Below, piece by piece: positions 23,094-33,480 of a stretch of 64,000 nt of DNA; within the stretch, counting starts at the first letter, position 1; every line of letters begins with the position of its first letter. The notes below the pieces were generated by a model. That model was not told the DNA's origin. It saw only the letters and a list, made by a program, of their open reading frames with translations, and made no database searches. This DNA comes from Dallia pectoralis (taxonomy: Eukaryota > Chordata > Actinopteri > Esociformes > Umbridae). The stretch covers positions 3,405,953 through 3,469,952 of the forward strand of contig CM055754.1 of the NCBI GenBank assembly GCA_029465975.1. The letters are read 5' to 3'. The translations under genes were made by a program, and so were the position numbers.

Positions 23094-23862
23094 ACCCCCA
23101 GGGGTACTCACCTCCTATCTGACTCCCTGCATATATACTCCTCCCCCAGGGGTACTCACCTCCCACCTGACTCCCTGCATATATACTCCTCCCCCAGGGG
23201 TACTCACCTCCTATCTGACTTCCTGCATATATACTCCTCCCCCAGGGGTACTCACCTCCTATCTGACTTCCTGCATATATACTCCTCCCCCAGGGATACT
23301 CACCTCCTACCTGACTCCCTGCATATATACTCCTCCCCCTGGGTTACTCACCTCCTATCTGACTCCCTGCATATATACTCCTCCTCCAGGGGTACTCACC
23401 TCCTACCTGACTCCCTGCATATATACTCCTCCCCCAGGGTACTCACCTCCTACCTGACTCCCTGCATATATACTCCTCCCCCAGGGGTACTCACCTCCTA
23501 CCTGACTCCCTGCATATATACTCCTCCCCCAGGGGTACTCACCTCCTACCTGACTCCCTGCATATATACTCCTCCCCCAGGGGTACTCACCTCCCACCTG
23601 ACTCCCTGCATATATACTCCTCCCCCAGGGGTACTCACCTCCCACCTGACTCCCTGCATATATACTCCTCCCCCAGGGGTACTCACCTCCTATCTGACTC
23701 CCTGTATATATACTCCTCCCCCAGGAATACTCACCTCCTATCTGACTCCCTGCATATATACTCCTCCCCCAGGGGTACTCACCTCCTACCTGACTCCCTG
23801 AATATATACTCCTCCCCCAGGGGTACTCACCTCCTCCCTGACTCCCTGCATATATACTCCCA
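23094..23862. repeat. Minisatellite, 48-bp unit, 16 copies
   Basis: Each unit contains GGGGTACTCACCTCC, CTGACTCCCTG and CATATATACTCCTCCC. I count 16 units. One unit near 23436 is 47 bp (GGGTACTC instead of GGGGTACTC). Forty-eight is a multiple of three, so long false ORFs arise on both strands (260 codons on plus). On the minus strand each unit has GGAGGTGAGTA, a near-ideal 5' splice-site sequence. TATATA occurs in every unit. Confidence 0.97.
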
Positions 23863-24187
23863 TCCTAGGTCAGTCCAGAGGAGACCTCTTTGCTCTCTGG
23901 CAGATTAATCAAACCGGCTCCAGCTCATATAATTGGCTGACAATCACTCCTGCTCTGTATACATGAATGAGAGAGAACGTGTTCATCTCCCTATGCTCCT
24001 GTCTTCTCCATCCGCCTCCCCCACCTCGCCCAGACTCCATTTCACCTCCTCCCTGACCCGGCATCTCTCATATGTCCCCTGCGGGTAGGACGGGGTGGAG
24101 GGGGGGACGGGGGTGTGTATGTAGATATATATACAGCAGAGGTGTCTGAGGTACAGTAAAACAGACCATGAATCTGCATGAGTGCAG
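23863..24187. other. Unassigned; short conserved-looking block 23890-23965
   Basis: CAGATTAATCAAACC and TATAATTGGCTGACAATCA lie in a compact AT-rich block after the minisatellite. No gene follows. Confidence 0.3.
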
Positions 24188-24210
24188 TGTGTGTGTGTGT
24201 GTGTGTGTGC
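24188..24210. repeat. TG microsatellite
   Basis: About 11 TG units. Confidence 0.9.
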
Positions 24211-24386
24211 TTGTGTAAGGGAGTGAAGAGACTGCTCTGGGTGGAATATTGTATGGGGACGATGTTTCGCATACACTCCAGAGTCCCTGTCAAACCGAGA
24301 TCGTGTTGACCCTGGGTGACTGGGAGCTATTCAGAGACACTCTGTTGGAGGGTAAACATTAACATCTCAATCGAAGGACAATACCG
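24211..24386. other. Unassigned spacer
   Basis: Single-copy sequence; nothing recognised. Confidence 0.6.
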
Positions 24387-24470
24387 TGTCACAAATGGTG
24401 CCCTCTTCCCTCCGTAGTGCGTGGCTCGATCACAAACCCACATGGCCTTGTCAAATGCATTTGGGAGGGG
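24387..24470. repeat. Palindromic dispersed repeat, copy 2 (decayed)
   Basis: TCACAAATGGTGCCCTCTTC with TCCGTAGTGCGTGG forms the left arm, and GTCAAATGCATTTGGGAG the remains of the right arm. The arm order matches copy 1 and the copy at 42106. Confidence 0.55.
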
Positions 24471-24610
24471 ACGTTTGTGACTCACATATAAAGGGATTTT
24501 TTTGGTTTGTTAATGGCACATTCCTACAGTATATACACGGTTAGACTTAAGACGGACCTGGTATTTGGCATTGGGCATCATTCTCCTGTAAGAAGAGCCT
24601 TTCTGCTTGG

Positions 24611-24700
24611 CAAGCAAGCACGTTTATTTATATAGCACAATGTGCTTTGCTAAGGAAAAAAAAAGAAATAATAAAATATATGCATTTTATATTCATATCA
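24611..24700. repeat. Possible fish dispersed-repeat end
   Basis: CGTTTATTTATATAGCACAA followed by TGTGCTTTGCTAAGG and an A-rich run. This resembles a dispersed fish repeat that starts with TTTATTTATATAGC and later contains AATGTGCTTTAC. Family unknown. Confidence 0.35.
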
Positions 24701-24774
24701 ACCTGTTCACTGACCACCATGTACATTTCAAACATTACATCTCAGTATGTAACTGTGTACATTACACATCTAGG

Positions 24775-25142
24775 TTCAAAAGCTCTTGAGAACCTTGTCA
24801 CGTCTCTAGAACCTGGCCAATAAGTCTTTAGAACTCCCAAGCCTTAAGAAGATTATTCAAAAGCTCTTGAGAACCTTATCACGTCTCTAGAACCTGGCCA
24901 ATAAGTCTTTAGAATTCCAGGTCTTAAGAAGATTATTCAAAAGGTCTATAGAACCTTTTCAGCTTTTTTGAACCTTTTCAGGTCTTTAGAACCTGGCCAC
25001 AAAGTCTTTAGAACTTCCAGGTCTTAATAAGATTATTCAAAAGCTCTTGAGACCTTGTCACGTCTCTAGAACCTGGCCAAAAAGTCTTTAGAACTTCCCG
25101 GTCTTAGGGCCTTTATTCAAAAGGTCTCTAGAACCTTTCCAG
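24775..25142. repeat. Minisatellite, about 80-bp unit, 4-5 copies
   Basis: Units begin with TTCAAAAGCTCTTGAGA or TTCAAAAGGTCTATAGAA, near 24775, 24856, 24937, 25036 and 25117. Each contains TCTAGAACCTGGCCAA and AAGTCTTTAGAAC. The third copy is about 18 bp longer through an extra AACCTTTTCAG piece. Divergence between copies is higher than in the other arrays, so this array looks older. Confidence 0.93.
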
Positions 25143-25790
25143 GGTATCAGGACAGCCTTGTACAACCAGGTGCACGCTTTTTCCCATCAGCCATTGTGAT
25201 AAAGCCCCCCCCCCTACACACACACACAGCCTGACCTTTAGAGGTTTAAGTAATGGCGCTGTGAAGACATCACGCAGCACCCTGAATATTACACACACAC
25301 ACAGTGACAGACAAACACACACACACACTACTGAAACAGCACTGTGCGCAGAGACGCTGCTCATGAATTTAGAAAATAATGTTATTGTCCGCGCTGCTCA
25401 ACGTAAGACGAGCGTTTTGTAAATGTTTTGACGACATCCCAGTATGCACTTTACACTGCACCGAACACATGGGTTTTGCAGTCTTTATTCGCTAAAAGTT
25501 GCCAAAACGCCGGACTTTTCGGTTCAATAGGTTACATATCAGCCCACTTTAGAGTACATTGTTACCCCAGCCGTTTTACAGTCTTGCCACACCTCTTCTA
25601 CAAGCTGGTGTGTCCCAGGTCTGCTTCACCGCTCAAAAAGGTGCTGCGTTAAAAGGCGATTTCAGGTTCTATGCTACATCCAAACCAGCACCTCGTCCGT
25701 TCCCAGACCACGTTGGCTATCAGGAAGGATCTTGTCTTGCGAAGGTTATCCCGGGTTTAAGCGCTATACAGAGAGAGACTCTGTGAGAAG
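25143..25790. other. Unassigned, short CA/poly-C tracts
   Basis: Poly-C plus CA at 25207-25228 and CA runs at 25292-25330. No gene. Confidence 0.6.
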
Positions 25791-25865
25791 GGGAGTGGAG
25801 GGAGGAAGGGAGGGAGGGAGGAAAGAGGAGAGTGAAGGGAGGGAGGGAGGAGAGATGAGAGAGTG
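25791..25865. repeat. GGA-rich tract
   Basis: GGGAGGAA and GGGAGGGAGGA purine repeats. Confidence 0.8.
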
Positions 25866-26095
25866 GAGAACAGGACCAGCCACTGGGGCGTTGGGATCTA
25901 TAAATGATAGAGATTTGCAAATGGAGCATTCTCTTTCTGTAACCATCCCACTCTGCCTCTCATCTCTCCATCATCTCTCCATCTCTCCATCGCTGGGCTT
26001 TGGCCTGAATTATGGAAGACAAACACTTCCCTTTCAAATATAAACGAATGAAACTTTCATGACCGTGGAAGTCTCAAGACAATGCGACATTAAAA
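25866..26095. other. Unassigned; palindromic ATTTGCAAAT at 25913
   Basis: A perfect palindrome ATTTGCAAAT (25913-25922), which contains an octamer-like core, follows TCTATAAATGATAG. CATCTCTC repeats lie at 25955-25990. No gene. Confidence 0.4.
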
Positions 26096-26318
26096 CCAAA
26101 ACCCCCACAGTGGTGTGTAGTAGTTCCACACACACACACACACACGTTTGTTCTGTCCAGAGTGGCATATAGTAGTACCACAGACACACACACACACATT
26201 TGTCCTGCCCCGCAGAGTGGCATATAGTAGTGCCAGAGACACACACACACACACACATTTGTCCTGCCCCGCAGAGTGGCATATAGTAGTGTCACACACA
26301 CACATTTGTCCTGCCAAT
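26096..26318. repeat. Minisatellite, about 55-bp unit, 4 copies
   Basis: Unit: CA run, TTTGTCCTGCCCCGCAG, AGTGGCATATAGTAGTGCCA. Four copies with variable CA length; the first is the most diverged (TTTGTTCTGTCC). Minus-strand Cys-Val ORFs come from this array. Confidence 0.93.
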
Positions 26319-26962
26319 TAGAGCATGAGTTGCCTGTGCTGTAAATATGTATAGATATCTGTATTGAACGCCCTGAAGGGTCTACAGATGCCTGTGCTGT
26401 GTGCACTCTCTGTAGGGGCCAAGACCTTTCAGATGAATGATAGTGTCTCCTGGGGATTACTGGACCAGTCTCTCCTGAGATGTTGACATGCGTGGAGAGA
26501 TGTCCAGTCGCACACATATGTCAGACACAGATGTTATAAGAGAACAACGTTTTCTCCTAGTCAGTCTCCAGAGAAGTTCTTGGTCTTAATTTTAAAATCG
26601 AAATGAGAGAGAAAAAAACTCTAGAAACACCTGTAAGTTCTTCAAGCAAATACCTTCGAAAGGTTATTTAAAGAACCAAAAAGAAGTGACTCTTGAAGAA
26701 TTTGAAGGGGTTTCCCCGCAGTTTTAGTTTCACCGTGTTACCGCCTCACTGAAGCTTTTTGTCTTCCGAGTGATCCTAACTTTAGTCTGTGATGGTTCTT
26801 TATTTCCTGTTCTGGCCCTTTGCACGGCTATGGTTCATTATATTCCCTTTGTTCACTCATCCATTTTACAAAATGTAGAAAATGTATCAAACGACATCAG
26901 AGTATCTGCAAGCATGTACAGCACCGTTGACACACGCCTGGCAGAAAAACCTCCCAGTGGTC
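26319..26962. other. Unassigned, no gene seen
   Basis: AT-rich single-copy sequence. Confidence 0.6.
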
Positions 26963-26973
26963 TCAGAGAGAGA

Positions 26974-27018
<45 letters not shown>
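26963..27018. repeat. GA microsatellite
   Basis: About 25 GA units with one TG interruption. Confidence 0.95.
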
Positions 27019-27735
27019 CACATTGAACCTCCTTAAGAGTCCCCTCCAGCAGTACAAAGAATACACTTCCATCTCACCGTCTTCTATCGATTGGTGTCTG
27101 ACGCGTAAAAAATAAAATTGCCTCTATAAAGAATATATTGTGTCTGTCAGGCGGCGGCCGGGTCTCTGCGAATGTGTCCTTAAGCTAAGCGTATGCATAT
27201 TTAAAGGCGGGGCACTTTGGAACAGACCCCAGTTGCAACTTCCATTACATGGCTCTGGGGCAGGTGGTCTCATTTGACTCAGTTTGACAATGGCATCTCT
27301 TCTCTCTCTGACTTTAAAAAGAAAGGAATTCATCGTCCTCATTTGGGACGCATGAATTAGTCACGGGCGTTCGGAAGGGGGTGTTCTGCTAAAAATTCTG
27401 TGGTAGGACCGCAAGTCGGACTCGACCGGATTAAACGGGGCAGTTTTTGTCTTCTCCTGTGCCTCGGAGACTTTTGCTCGTCCGAGGAAAAGTTAAAGGG
27501 AAGAAAACACACAAACACAGACAGGACTGAACACGTGCAGGTGTGTGGTTGTGTGTGGTTTTGTGTGGCTGTGTGTGTGCTGGAATGAGTCTCCGTAGGC
27601 CTGATCAGAACAGAAAGACAGGGCCGGTGTCAGTAAATTATTTAATGCCTCCTGCCTGCTAGACAGTCGTGGCTAACAAACGACTGCACCACTCATCTCA
27701 ACTTCTGACCTTGTTGCAAAATATGCCCCCCCCAC
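27019..27735. other. Unassigned, no gene seen
   Basis: Mixed single-copy sequence with a GTGTGTGG run near 27541-27578. The block 27180-27215 (TATGCATATTTAAAGG) is AT-rich and complex. No gene. Confidence 0.55.
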
Positions 27736-27890
27736 GTCTTTCTCTTTTCTCCCTCTCTCCCACTCTTTCTATCTTCTCTCCCCTCCCCCCCCTCACACTC
27801 TCTCACACGCATATCAATCTCTCTCCTTCTCTAACCTCCTCTTCATCCCCTCCCTCTTCCGCTCTATCTCTCAGCTTATCTCTCGTTGAG
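27736..27890. repeat. CT-rich low-complexity tract
   Basis: CT/CCT/CACT-rich; yields a Ser/Leu/Pro-rich false ORF. Confidence 0.8.
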
Positions 27891-29375
27891 GGCGCGTGTG
27901 CGTGTGCGCGTGCGTGTGTAGTCCACGTTTCTGCGTGTGGTCACATTAAGTTAAACATTCAGCTCGACGAACCCCGTGTTAGCTAACGTCCTCATTGTGG
28001 TCTAGGCAGGTGTGAAGATAGTCGTGGGGTTTAGGTCTGAGGTGGAACTGGGGTGGGTGTGGGGGGGGGATGTGACGCTAGACACAACGGAGGTGGAGAA
28101 CCTGGTGTTCTGTGCAGAGGCAAGTCAGGGAACGAGTTTCCAAATGACAGTTGAAGTGAAGAGGTTTCAGGCGAAGGCGAACGCGTTCCCCCTTCAGAAG
28201 GCCCCAGACCGCAAAGAGCCGGTGACTGATAAGGTGTTGTGTGTTACTAATAAACAGAACAGGGCCGGCGATTTTAAAGGTCACACCTCTTCATAAACAG
28301 GAAACATATCTGGGCTGAAATGAGATGTTTCCACACCTCTGGTTATCTAACAGCGGTTGATTCGACGCGTAGACTGTCGAAGACCGCGATTAGGACAGTA
28401 GTGAGAGTCCTCACGGCAAGCTTGATGAGACGCTCTTATTCTCCTCCTATCCGTTTCTCTCGGTGTCTTTAAACTTATGATAAACGTGTCTCTGTGAAAC
28501 TAAGCAAACGATTATAATCCGAATTAAAAATGGTAGAAACGTGTCAGACTGTGAACCAGCGATGGCCTGGTCACGATGGTTCACACACACAAACCCAGTG
28601 AACTTTTGTTTCCGGCACAACCAGGAGACAGAGAAGGTCTGCCAATGAATCAGAATTAGAAGATCGTCTCTCTCCTATTTATCAACCCAACCTCTGAAGG
28701 GAGATGCACACTGTCGCGTTCGCTACATCTGCGAGAAGGCAAGCTCCCGTTTATTTCCGACGAGAGTCAGCGAATATCCGCGACTGTGGGTGGAGCTAAG
28801 CTCCGAGACAAAATCTCCGAGCGACAGCGGCATTTGAAAGTTCAGATATGTTCAACTTTACGCTAATTTCCATTTCTTCATTTCTGGTGACAGTGTTCGG
28901 CAATGACCAATGGCAGGGTAGCGGTTCTCTGCATCAGGAAGTCCCTTTCTGTTTTCTACTAGTATCCTTAAACTCGTCCGCTAGCTAAAAACCGAGGAAG
29001 GAGAGACTCATCCTTGCGGTGTCCCAGTTTACTTATTATCTGTGACGATAGACGCGATGACGGATGATTTCATAAAACGGACACGTGGAAGAATGTTCCG
29101 GAGATCGTTGGGATCACGTGGGAGCGACACACGCATGACGTACTACGAACCAGATCACCGTTTGAACGTAAACGAATCATTGTGTTGATGCGTAATCTTT
29201 TCTGTTGTTGTAGTGGAGTGAGAAACCAACAACACGGTATAAATAACTACAGAGACCGATGTTCAGTAAGACGCAAACTACCTCGAGCTGGCGGTGTGCA
29301 AACCAAAGAGAGATTGGGCCACATTTTCAAGTTGAGCATGTCGACGTTTTGCACGTTGCTTTACTGCTCCTTCTG
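27891..29375. other. Unassigned, no gene seen
   Basis: About 1.5 kb of single-copy sequence. The 94-codon plus-strand frame at 28012-28296 has balanced composition, but no domain, splice context or in-frame partner could be recognised. Confidence 0.5.
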
Positions 29376-29521
29376 TTGGCGTGACCTCCTAACCTCACAC
29401 AGTCGTACGCAACACCAAAGTTGTGGGTTTGAGTCCCCCGTGAGCTTGTACGCGCAAACATATGAAAAAGAACCCACACACAGCTGTGAATGACTTGATG
29501 AGAGACGTATAGGACATGGCA
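29376..29521 (+). repeat. tRNA-derived SINE
   Basis: The head has a promoter-like B box, GGGTTTGAGTCCC, at 29426-29438, preceded by AGTCGTACGCAACACCAAAG. A degraded A-box region starts near 29379. The 3' part CTGTGAATGACTTGATGAGA followed by GACGTATAGGACATGGC resembles the shared SINE/LINE tail of many fish SINEs (CTGTAAATCACTTTGGAT..., remembered). Head and tail are about 45 bp apart. It is diverged and not expected to be active. Confidence 0.65.
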
Positions 29522-30049
29522 AGCTGTCGCGTTTTCTTTTTCGCGCTCTCTCGCCGTTTCTCCGTCTCTCTCCTTTCTCCGTCGCTGTGTTCGGTCGGAA
29601 TAACCGGTCAGCCGAGTGCGAGTTCAGAACCAGATCTCTTGTGGTCGCGGGTCGACCGGGCGTCTCTGGCCAGCTCATCTCTGGCTCATCAGTGTGGTTT
29701 GTGGCCTGAAGACTAGAGACTCCGGACATATAGCTGCTTAGCACATGCGTAGCCAGGAAGCATGCCCGTTTCACTTCACCAAACCTGCCATTTAGTGTTC
29801 ATGGAATCACTGGAACCTCCGATAGGGTCAGAGTTAGTTATTTAACGTTATTTGTTAGTGATCACGACTCATGATATGTACTTACAGAAAGGGTTATTGC
29901 GAAGGCCTTGACATCAGAAGACCTTTTATTCTAATACCACTCTCTCAGTCCTTTCCTGCCATCTCTCTCTTCATCTCTCTTTCTCTCTCTCTCTCTCCTC
30001 ATACAGAGACATTACAACCCAGCCGGCCCGGGAGCGCAGACGAGGTCCG
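29522..30049. other. Unassigned, short CT tract near 29967-29998
   Basis: Single-copy sequence. The 137-codon minus-strand frame across 29361-29774 has no recognised domain. Confidence 0.55.
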
Positions 30050-30125
30050 AATAGAACACTATTCCCTTTATAGGGCACCAGGCAGAAGTGCCCTACATTG
30101 TGTATTTGGTGTCATTTGGGAGTCG
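30050..30125. repeat. Palindromic dispersed repeat, copy 3
   Basis: ACACTATTCCCTTTATAGGG (left arm), a short centre with CAGAAGTGCCCTACATTG, then GGTGTCATTTGGGAG (right end). Confidence 0.6.
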
Positions 30126-30394
30126 TCCCTAGCTTCATGGCCATGGCGTTCTCCATAGTTGATTATCTCAGTATTCCACGAACTAATTAAAATGTCCTCT
30201 TTGTTTTCCAACGACAAGGTCCTTCGCTCCATAGACAGGTGAAAGTAAAGTATTTTTCAAAGTAAAATAGAGAAACGGGAAGAGACCGTGAGAGGTTAAA
30301 GCAACGCGTAAACAAAACCGGTGTAGGTTGAATGGGAGACAGACCACATAACGGAGGCAGGGCCATGGCCGGTGTCAGACGTGTGCTGACGGAG
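30126..30394. other. Unassigned spacer
   Basis: Single-copy sequence before the 13-bp array; nothing recognised. Confidence 0.6.
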
Positions 30395-31060
30395 AGACCT
30401 GGTGGAGAGACCTGTGGAGAGACCTGGTGGAGAGACCTGATGGAGAGACCTGGTGGAGAGACCTGATGGAGAGACCTGGTGGAGAGACCTGGTGGAGAGT
30501 CCTGATGGAGAGACCTGATGGAGAGACCTGATGGAGAGACCTCATGGAGAGACCTTGTGGAGAGACCTGGTGGAGAGACCTGGTGGAGAGACCTGATGGA
30601 GAGACCTGGTGGAGAGACCTGGTGGAGAGACCTGATGGAGAGACCTGGTGGAGAGACCTGGTGGAGAGACTTGGTGGAGAGACCTGGTGGAGAGACTTGA
30701 TGGAGAGACCTGGTGGAGAGACCTGGTGGAAAGACCTGGTGGAGAGACTTGATGGAGAGACCTGGTGGAGAGACCTGGAGGAGAGACCTGGTGGAGAGAC
30801 CTGATGGAGAGACCTGATGGAGAGACCTGATGGAGAGACCTGGTGGAGTGACCTAGTGGAGAGACCTGATGGAGAGACCTGATGGAGAGACCTGGTGGAG
30901 AGTCCTGATGGAGAGACCTGATGGAGAGACCTAGTGGAGAGACCTCATGGAGAGACCTGGTAGAGAGACCTGGTGGAGAGACCTGGTGGAGAGACCTGAT
31001 GGAGAGACCTGGTGGAGAAACCAGATGGAGAGACCTGGTGGAGAGACCTGGTGGAGATGT
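30395..31060. repeat. Minisatellite, 13-bp unit, about 51 copies
   Basis: Unit GAGAGACCTGGTG with common variants (GATG, CATG, TAGTG, ACTTG, AGTCC). Variant order is not random: the run containing GAGAGTCCTGATGG near 30496 recurs near 30899. The 403-bp offset is exactly 31 units, which indicates duplication of a large block within the array. Glu/Arg/Trp-rich ORFs result. Confidence 0.97.
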
Positions 31061-31150
31061 TACTTTACCTGGTTACTGCCTCGCTTCTGTAACACTGTTG
31101 ATTTGCCTCTAGCTCTTTCATGTCGTTAATTGCATTAACAGTTCCGGTGC
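31061..31150. other. Unassigned spacer
   Basis: Short single-copy spacer. Confidence 0.6.
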
Positions 31151-31310
31151 ACAACACTCTCTCCCTCTCTCTCTTTCTTCTCCCACCCTCCCTCCCTCTC
31201 CCATCCTTCTCTTTCTCCCCCACATCACCCTTCTCCCTCCCTCTCTCCCTCCCTCTCCATCCTTCTCCCCCACATCACCCTTCTCTCTCTCTCTCTCTCT
31301 CTCTCCCTCC
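31151..31310. repeat. CT-rich tract with duplicated block
   Basis: CT/CCCT-rich. CCCCCACATCACCCTTCTC occurs twice (near 31217 and 31267), so part of the tract was duplicated. Confidence 0.85.
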
Positions 31311-31355
31311 CCTTTATCCAGAGCACCTTACAACAGCGAGTTCGTACATTTCCGA
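31311..31355. repeat. SINE/LINE 3'-tail fragment
   Basis: TTATCCAGAGCACCTTACAA followed by CAGCGAGTTCGTACATTT resembles the widespread fish repeat tail TTATCCAGAGCGACTTACAG...GTGCATACATTT (remembered). No tRNA head is visible. Confidence 0.55.
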
Positions 31356-31433
31356 CCCAGTTGCCCTGTGATATTTCATCTCATCATTGTCAATTTCTAG
31401 CGTTCACGTGCTCCCATACAGCTTCGTCTCACA

Positions 31434-31435
<2 letters not shown>

Positions 31436-31472
<37 letters not shown>
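31436..31472. repeat. CT microsatellite
   Basis: About 17 CT units. Confidence 0.95.
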
Positions 31473-31475
<3 letters not shown>

Positions 31476-32060
31476 CATCGCTCTCACCCTCAATCCCCCC
31501 CTCTCTTTCTCGCCACCCCTCACTCTGTGTCCTCCCACCACCTCACAGTGTCACCTAACCTGCAGGATTTAGACTCTCCTTGCTAACGACTTTGCGTTCT
31601 AGCACGGCGACAGTGTCTCTGTTTCTGTTCGTTATGTGTTAGTTGCCGATTGGGTTTGGAGACGTAAGCCTCACTTTAGCACAGTGTTATGTGTCATACA
31701 GGATAGGCTAGAGACACTCACTCGTATCGTGCCTAACTGTGCCACTAATAAAAATCAACTGAGGTTATGTGTCTTTAATTATGAACAGGCAGGTCGCGTC
31801 AACTCTACGGTCTAGTTAATATAATATATAACACTATGAACTTGTCCGTAATGCACGCATAAGAGATGTAGGCTCTGGAAAAATAGGCCCAACGTCAAAC
31901 CTTCTGCTTCCAGAACCCTCTAAGAGCTGCCGACATCATCAGCTGCGTCTTTCGGTCGGGTATCGAAGTGTCCGAACGAAATGTCTAGTGAGAGAGAATG
32001 AGAGAGAGTGAGAGGTCGAAGGGCACTTAAAGACTGAGAGAGCAGATCTCTAAATGAAAG
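31473..32060. other. Unassigned, no gene seen
   Basis: Pyrimidine-rich at first, then AT-rich single-copy sequence. Confidence 0.6.
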
Positions 32061-32165
32061 ACGCTCGAGAGAGAGAGAGAGAGAGAGAGAGCAAGTGAGA
32101 GACCGAGAGAGGGACTCAGAGAAAGAGAGAAGCTCAGAGAGAGAGAGAGATAAACAGCAAGAGAG
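32061..32165. repeat. GA-rich microsatellite
   Basis: GA runs at 32067-32092 and 32137-32150 with diverged purine-rich sequence between them. Confidence 0.88.
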
Positions 32166-32261
32166 ACCTCCCTTCATAAAGTGTTAATGAACATTAAGAG
32201 GGACAATCTCCTCAGGGTGAAGTGACTCTTTATTTATTTCCCTTTATTGTTTTAACATTAT

Positions 32262-32303
32262 CTCTCTCTCTCTTTTGTCGTTTTTCTCTCACCTCTCCCT
32301 TTC

Positions 32304-32337
<34 letters not shown>

Positions 32338-32345
32338 GCTCTCTC
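32262..32345. repeat. CT-rich microsatellite
   Basis: CT runs separated by TTTTGTCGTTTTT; the longest is about 12 units. Confidence 0.9.
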
Positions 32346-32749
32346 ACCCAATCGCATCATATTTCAGAGCTTCACTAATTTAATTTAGCGTTTCTCAACT
32401 TGCATTAATCTTGCATCATTACAGCATTTTAAACCATCTAGAACACCAGAGAATTAGCGAAAGAGCAGTAGCAAAAGCAATCAGGAAAAAACTATCCCCG
32501 GTGAAAAAAAAGTGGAAAGTAAAACGAATACAAAGAAACGTGGTGAGTTATCGCATAAAAATATTTTGGGCCCGACGCGCACATATTACCACAGTGACTG
32601 TACTCTGTGCAATTTTCCTAAAGTGAAAGTCATGTGAAAACAAACATGAAGCTGTTTTATTTGTAGACCTCATTAGCCTTACAGTTCTATGGCAAAACAT
32701 CTAATATCATTTAACTGATTCAACTCGGCTGAAGTTATAAGATGAAACA
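32346..32749. other. Unassigned, no gene seen
   Basis: AT-rich complex sequence (for example TTCACTAATTTAATTTAGC near 32371). A 71-codon Lys-rich frame (32411-32626) lacks recognised features. Confidence 0.5.
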
Positions 32750-32793
32750 AACACACACACACACACACACACACAACACACACACACACACAC
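32750..32793. repeat. CA microsatellite
   Basis: CA run with one AACA break. Confidence 0.94.
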
Positions 32794-33150
32794 TTTCCAG
32801 GTCCTTACAATACTGATGGCCTAAACAAACACTAAGGCCAGTGCCACACAGAGCGGCTGTGAACACAGATTATTTTATCAATGTCAGACTTCAATGCCAT
32901 CTGATAAGATATGGTTTTAAAAAGTGATTCTGGAGCAGCCAGCTAGCCGGCCTGTATGGTTTAGTTTAGTCACTGTGTGTGCGTGTGTGTGTGTTCCCGT
33001 TAGGCTACGTGGAGGGGTTGTCCAATATTTTCATAAACCCTCTGTAGACATGCTAATAGCTAAAGCACAGCTCATTTATAAAGCATTACAGATGCCACAT
33101 TGATATGACAGAATTATTGACGGCTGTGGGTGTTTGTTTTCTGATGTTGC
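32794..33150. other. Unassigned, no gene seen
   Basis: Single-copy sequence with a short TG run near 32973-32994. Confidence 0.6.
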
Positions 33151-33167
33151 TGGGTCTTTTCTTGCAG

Positions 33168-33234
33168 CAACCTTGTGACTTTTGGATGTCCTACAAACAT
33201 ACCAATCAACCGAACAAATATTACAAAGACGCAA
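33168..33234 (+). other. Candidate small exon (unproven)
   Basis: TGGGTCTTTTCTTGCAG ends at 33167 and CAA|GTAAGT begins at 33232, giving a plausible acceptor and donor around 67 nt. The segment is open in two frames: one reads CDFWMSYKHTNQPNKYY, the other VTFGCPTNIPINRTNITK. I recognise neither. The donor lacks G at position -1. It could be an exon of a host gene whose intron spans this window, a non-coding RNA exon, or chance. Confidence 0.22.
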
Positions 33235-33480
33235 GTAAGTCCCACAGCGGCGGCTATTCGTAAATATTTAACTCATAACTGGACGGTGAATTTGGAAAAT
33301 GTTTTTTGCCAGAAGAGATTTGGCGGCATTGGTACAATTATTTCGGCGCCAATCCAAGACGTTTATTCGAGTTTCATCTCTCCTACAATTTTTTTTGCCC
33401 CGATTTTCTTTCTGATCGTGGCTTTGGAGGCTCTGTTACACATTGAGCCGGTAAGGTTTAGACTTCAGTAGCCGCTGGGA
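33235..33480. other. Possible conserved non-coding element
   Basis: High-complexity AT-rich block with TTTGGCGGC and TTTCGGCGCCAAT (both E2F-like) and ATTCGTAAATATTTAACTC. It continues one open plus-strand frame to 33471 with a hydrophobic end, but I do not recognise a protein. Confidence 0.28.

Noticed and set aside
23019..23801. 260-codon plus-strand ORF
   Set aside because: It runs through a 48-bp tandem repeat whose period is a multiple of three and has no stop. The peptide is a 16-residue repeat without a recognised domain, and the opposite strand is open too.
28012..28296. 94-codon ORF with balanced composition
   Set aside because: No domain, no splice-site pair and no repeat origin could be shown; length alone is not evidence.
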